From: Mucilaginibacter sp. | GTDB lineage: Bacteria; Bacteroidota; Bacteroidia; Sphingobacteriales; Sphingobacteriaceae | Reading direction: 5' to 3' | Length of the DNA stretch: 64,000 bases | Assembly (NCBI RefSeq): GCF_025362475.1 | Contig: NZ_JANYGH010000029.1 | Span: forward strand, 1 to 64,000 | Shown here: positions 61,101-64,000 of the stretch, piece by piece | Layout of the letters: each line of letters starts with the position of its first letter | Position numbering within the stretch: the stretch's first letter is position 1 | Translations under genes and position numbers: made by a program | The notes under the pieces: generated by a model | What the model saw: the letters and a program-made list of their open reading frames with translations, nothing else | The model's database searches: none | What the model was told of the DNA's origin: nothing

Positions 61101-61268
61101 TCACTGCACAGCCGAATTTTTTGTTTACACCGTTCAATATCGCACAGCGCTGTTCACATGCGAACATATTTATAATGGGATGCTTTGTAATGTATTGATT
61201 GTTAATTTGTTAAATACTGGCTTTGTATTTGAGGCGGGATAATTATACACCTATATTTAATCACTCAT

Positions 61269-62729
61269 ATGAAAACTTTACGTTTATTTTTTGTGTTAAT
61301 GACATTGGCTTTCAACCAATCATGTGTTTATGGGCAGGATGATACCAATGATAAAATTAAGCAGGTTGAATCCAATTTAATCAGCACCATACAATTCAAA
61401 GATGAAACACCCAAAACTTTGGAGGAACGTATGGCTTATTACAAAGTACATGGATTAAGCCTGGCCGTGATTCAAAACTATCACATACTTTGGGCAAAGG
61501 GCTATGGAACAGCAGACGAGAGTTTAAAAATACCCGTCACCCCGCAAACACTCTTTCAGGCTGCTTCCATCAGTAAATCTATCAATGCCGTAGGCGTTCT
61601 GAAGCTGGTGCAGGAAAAGAAAATAGACTTATATGCAGATATTAATACCTATTTAAAAAGCTGGAAATTTCCTTACGATAGCCTTGCTAAGGGCAAAAAA
61701 ATAAGCATGGCAAACCTGTTGAGCCATACCGGCGGCTTAACCGTTCATGGTTTTCCTGGTTATGAACAAGGCAAGCCATTGCCATCAGTGGTTCAAATAT
61801 TAAACGGCCAAAAGCCGGCAAACTCCGACCCAATTCGGTCCATGTACGAGCCTGGTTTAAGGTCGGAATATTCGGGGGGAGGTATTACCATTTCTCAAAT
61901 GGTAGTGATGGATGTTACCCACCAGCCGTATGCAGATTATATGAAAAAAAATGTGCTGCAGCCTTTGGGCATGACCTCCAGTACTTATGCACAACCACCG
62001 GTTGGTGTAACGCCCTCTTTGTTATCTGCCGGTTATGATTCCAATGGAAAGACTATTCCCGGTAAATACCATATTTATCCCGAGCAGGCCGCTGCCGGTT
62101 TGTGGACAAATCCAACAGATTTGGCCAAGTATATTATTGAAACACAACTGGCTTATGAGGGTAAATCGGCTAAGGTATTGGATCAGCAAACTACAAAGCT
62201 CAGGTTAACGCCCTTCCAAAATGCCGACGCGGCCCTGGGCGTATTTATTACAACCACTAATGTGGATAGTACAAAATACTTTCAGCATGGGGGAGCAAAT
62301 GAAGGCTTCAGGTGCCAGTATTACGGAAGCCTTAAGGATGGTAATGGTATCGTTGTAATGGTTAACTCGGATAATGGTGAAATTTTGCAGGAGGTGGTTA
62401 ATAGCGTTGCCAAAGTTTACAACTTTAAAGGCTTGCTTTTAAATACCGTAAAAACATTGGTTAAAGTTAGTGACTCGGATCTGGAGAGTTATACAGGCCA
62501 ATACGCGCTTAAGCCCGATTTTATAATAACCCTAAGCAGGGATGGAAACCAACTGTATGCGCAAGCTACAGGTCAGCCTAAATTTCCTATCTACCCCGAA
62601 GCGCAGAATAAATTCTTCCCTAAAAATTTCCTTGCCGATTTAGAAGTAATTAAAGATGCCACAGGGAAAGTAACTTCGGTTATCCTCTATCAAAACGGGC
62701 ATAAAAACGAGGCGAAGAAAATTAAATAA
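61269..62729 (+). CDS. Serine hydrolase (beta-lactamase/DD-peptidase family)
   Basis: A 486-residue exported enzyme, with signal peptide (KTLRLFFVLMTLAFNQSCVYG; Cys19 may be a lipobox). Motifs: SxxK in FQAASISKSINAV, YxN-position YSG in LRSEYSGGGITI, and HGG in YFQHGGANEGF. The late motif and central loop differ from the previous gene. A short C-terminal extension (YALKPDFIITLSRDG) resembles the lipocalin-like tail. Terminates with a strong palindrome. Confidence 0.9.
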   Translation: MKTLRLFFVLMTLAFNQSCVYGQDDTNDKIKQVESNLISTIQFKDETPKTLEERMAYYKVHGLSLAVIQNYHILWAKGYGTADESLKIPVTPQTLFQAASISKSINAVGVLKLVQEKKIDLYADINTYLKSWKFPYDSLAKGKKISMANLLSHTGGLTVHGFPGYEQGKPLPSVVQILNGQKPANSDPIRSMYEPGLRSEYSGGGITISQMVVMDVTHQPYADYMKKNVLQPLGMTSSTYAQPPVGVTPSLLSAGYDSNGKTIPGKYHIYPEQAAAGLWTNPTDLAKYIIETQLAYEGKSAKVLDQQTTKLRLTPFQNADAALGVFITTTNVDSTKYFQHGGANEGFRCQYYGSLKDGNGIVVMVNSDNGEILQEVVNSVAKVYNFKGLLLNTVKTLVKVSDSDLESYTGQYALKPDFIITLSRDGNQLYAQATGQPKFPIYPEAQNKFFPKNFLADLEVIKDATGKVTSVILYQNGHKNEAKKIK

Positions 62730-62742
62730 GGAGATGTTATTA

Positions 62743-62777
62743 AAGCCATATGAAGTTTTCAAAACTTCATATGGCTT
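62743..62777. terminator. Bidirectional terminator
   Basis: A perfect palindrome: 62743-62759 (aagccatatgaagtttt) is complementary to 62761-62777 around a single base, so the real loop opens a few pairs. The right side ends in gtttt. It lies between convergent genes, so it can stop both. Confidence 0.85.
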
Positions 62778-62792
62778 GTTTTATTCATCAAT

Positions 62793-64000
62793 CTACTTAG
62801 CGTCTGTTATCAGTTTTATCGCCTCTTCAGCAGCTTTTATTGTTGCATCATCATGCAGCTTTTCGCTGTGGGCTTTAATATCAGTAATCAGTTTAATAGC
62901 GATATCGCCGGCGCCAAAGGCTTTGTATTTTATGCCAAGGTCCTTAAGGTCATTGATCCCTTGCTGGGCGTATGCCGGTTTTTCAACGCGGGCAGCCAAC
63001 GCTCCAAATTTTCTTACCGTATTAAATTTACCCTGGGGGGTAGCATCCTCAAATTGTTTGGCTACAAATGGCCATTGGGCGTCGTTGCCATTGGTGCTGT
63101 AAACATCCAATATGGCAACGGTAAGGTTGCCTTTGTTATCCTTTTCAAAACCATTGGCCAATGTCATAGCCTGTGCAGGATCTAACAAGGCAATAGCATT
63201 TAAGGCAGCGCCCTGTACCGCGTATGATTGGCTGCTTAATGCCTGTTTAAATATATTCATATTACCTGATGCCTTTAAACTACCCAAAGCGGTAATGGCT
63301 GCAGCACGTACCAGTGTATTATCATCTGTTTGCGCCAATGAAGCCAGGATAGGCTGGGCAGCATTGCGGATAGCATCATTATCAAGCTTTAACGTTCTGA
63401 TGGCTTTATTGCGCAAACCGTAGTGTTTATCCTTTAATGCGGCAATCAATATCCGTTGTCCATCTTTTTCTGTTTGCTTATCAGCGGCAGCGTTAATGGC
63501 TTCCAGCCTGTCTAAATAAAGCGGCGCGTTAAAGTATTGGAACGCAAATTCTTCCAGGGTTTTATGGTCGGTTTTTTTGGTGAGTAATATTTTATCGCCA
63601 TCAACATTCACAAGATCTGGTTTTGAGGCCAGTTTAAAAGTAAGGGTATCATTCTGGTCGTTCATCCATACTTTGTGGCGTGTTTTTTTGCCACCCGCGT
63701 AGATGTCAATAGCCATTGGCAGTTTAAAGATCTGTCCGTCCTGGCTTTGCTGCAGGTAAACGGTTTGGGTTTTAGTGGCATCATCCCATTTATAGCTGAT
63801 ATCCAATATAGGGTGACCGGCACCATAATACCATTGATTAAAGAACCAGTTAAGGTCAAGTCCGCTGGCTTGTTCAAGGGCTAATCGTAATTGCTGGGCT
63901 TCGCCATTTTTGAAGGCGTTGGTAGTAAGGTAAATATTCAATCCTTTATAAAAGGCTTCATTACCTAAATAGTTGCGCAGCATGTTCAGGATCCTACCAC
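62793..64000 (-). CDS. M1 family aminopeptidase, C-terminal part (runs off the window)
   Basis: The C-terminal portion of a zinc metallopeptidase, about 400 residues visible, reading out through the right end (5' end missing, so the zinc-binding HExxH motif is not seen). The codons beyond the first Met continue the M1 motif (GRILNMLRNYLG). Segments include NQWYYGAGHPILDISYKWDD, then a Bacteroidota-type tail (about residues 120-396) rich in HEAT-like helical repeats (HYGLRNKAIRTLKLDND, AAAITALGSL, GAALNAIALL). It releases N-terminal amino acids from peptides. The previous gene is convergent. Confidence 0.9.
   Translation of the reverse strand, partial: GRILNMLRNYLGNEAFYKGLNIYLTTNAFKNGEAQQLRLALEQASGLDLNWFFNQWYYGAGHPILDISYKWDDATKTQTVYLQQSQDGQIFKLPMAIDIYAGGKKTRHKVWMNDQNDTLTFKLASKPDLVNVDGDKILLTKKTDHKTLEEFAFQYFNAPLYLDRLEAINAAADKQTEKDGQRILIAALKDKHYGLRNKAIRTLKLDNDAIRNAAQPILASLAQTDDNTLVRAAAITALGSLKASGNMNIFKQALSSQSYAVQGAALNAIALLDPAQAMTLANGFEKDNKGNLTVAILDVYSTNGNDAQWPFVAKQFEDATPQGKFNTVRKFGALAARVEKPAYAQQGINDLKDLGIKYKAFGAGDIAIKLITDIKAHSEKLHDDATIKAAEEAIKLITDAK

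Noticed and set aside
1..64000. CRISPR arrays, tRNA, rRNA, integrase or transposase genes
   Set aside because: I looked for regularly spaced direct repeats, tRNA arms and recombinase motifs and saw none. The short inverted repeats noted above have irregular spacing and no cas genes.

Overview
The window looks like chromosomal DNA of a Bacteroidota bacterium of the family Sphingobacteriaceae, most likely Mucilaginibacter or a close relative. Evidence: a BshA-type bacillithiol glycosyltransferase, AraC regulators with membrane-embedded N-termini, DUF4349 and DUF1080 lipoprotein/secreted families, serine hydrolases joined to GH3 pieces, and intergenic DNA filled with short palindromic repeats. 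Several genes have TAnnTTTG promoter boxes close to the start codon and lack strong Shine-Dalgarno sequences, both typical of the phylum. The genus is inferred. I saw no rRNA, tRNA, CRISPR array, integrase, transposase or prophage.

Layout. 0.3-5.1 kb: bshA, two VOC proteins, an AraC regulator, and a lipid-kinase/dual-specificity-phosphatase pair. 5.7-13.4 kb: secreted enzymes (an unrecognised barrel protein, two amidohydrolases, and a serine hydrolase carrying a leftover GH3 C-terminal domain), plus an AT-rich island with two tiny genes that may be the tail of a toxin and its immunity gene. 13.6-18.3 kb: mutL, two tandem rhomboid proteases and an endonuclease/exonuclease/phosphatase protein, all co-oriented. 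18.5-22.9 kb: cysS, a trans-sulfuration enzyme, dtd, a GxxExxY nuclease-fold gene and a MazG-like pyrophosphohydrolase. 23-27.7 kb: a DUF4349 lipoprotein and a 1222-residue fusion of an AraC-type membrane regulator with an FtsX/MacB permease. 27.9-39.5 kb, almost all minus strand: comB, gcvT, a glycosyltransferase, rnhB, a SpoIIE phosphatase, an OppC-like permease, a GT2/flippase-like pair, a dienelactone hydrolase and a GH13 enzyme. 39.8-46.5 kb: alcohol dehydrogenase plus esterase, a Gre-like protein, a TPR histidine kinase, an RRM protein and a GAF histidine kinase. 46.6-50.4 kb: a Tat-exported molybdenum aldehyde oxidoreductase operon of the PaoABC type. 50.8-64 kb: GH43, RhlE-like helicase, a CBS protein, an outer-membrane barrel, a 3-keto-glycoside module (DUF1080 hydrolase, GMC oxidoreductase, Tat small subunit), two serine hydrolases, and an M1 aminopeptidase cut by the window end.

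How the genes work together. Much of the content serves polysaccharide and small-molecule scavenging in the periplasm (GH13, GH43, 3-keto-glycoside module, amidohydrolases, serine hydrolases, PaoABC-like oxidoreductase), mixed with housekeeping genes (cysS, mutL, rnhB, gcvT, dtd).

The observations most worth pursuing are: (1) the GxxExxY gene is bracketed by imperfect 36-bp inverted repeats, and a gene-less relative of the element lies just upstream of dtd, suggesting a small mobile cassette; (2) the AraC-FtsX fusion; (3) the toxin-tail/immunity-like island at 9.5-10 kb; (4) the serine hydrolase that kept only a GH3 C-terminal domain; (5) several families of dispersed palindromes, one of which has become part of the comB coding sequence.
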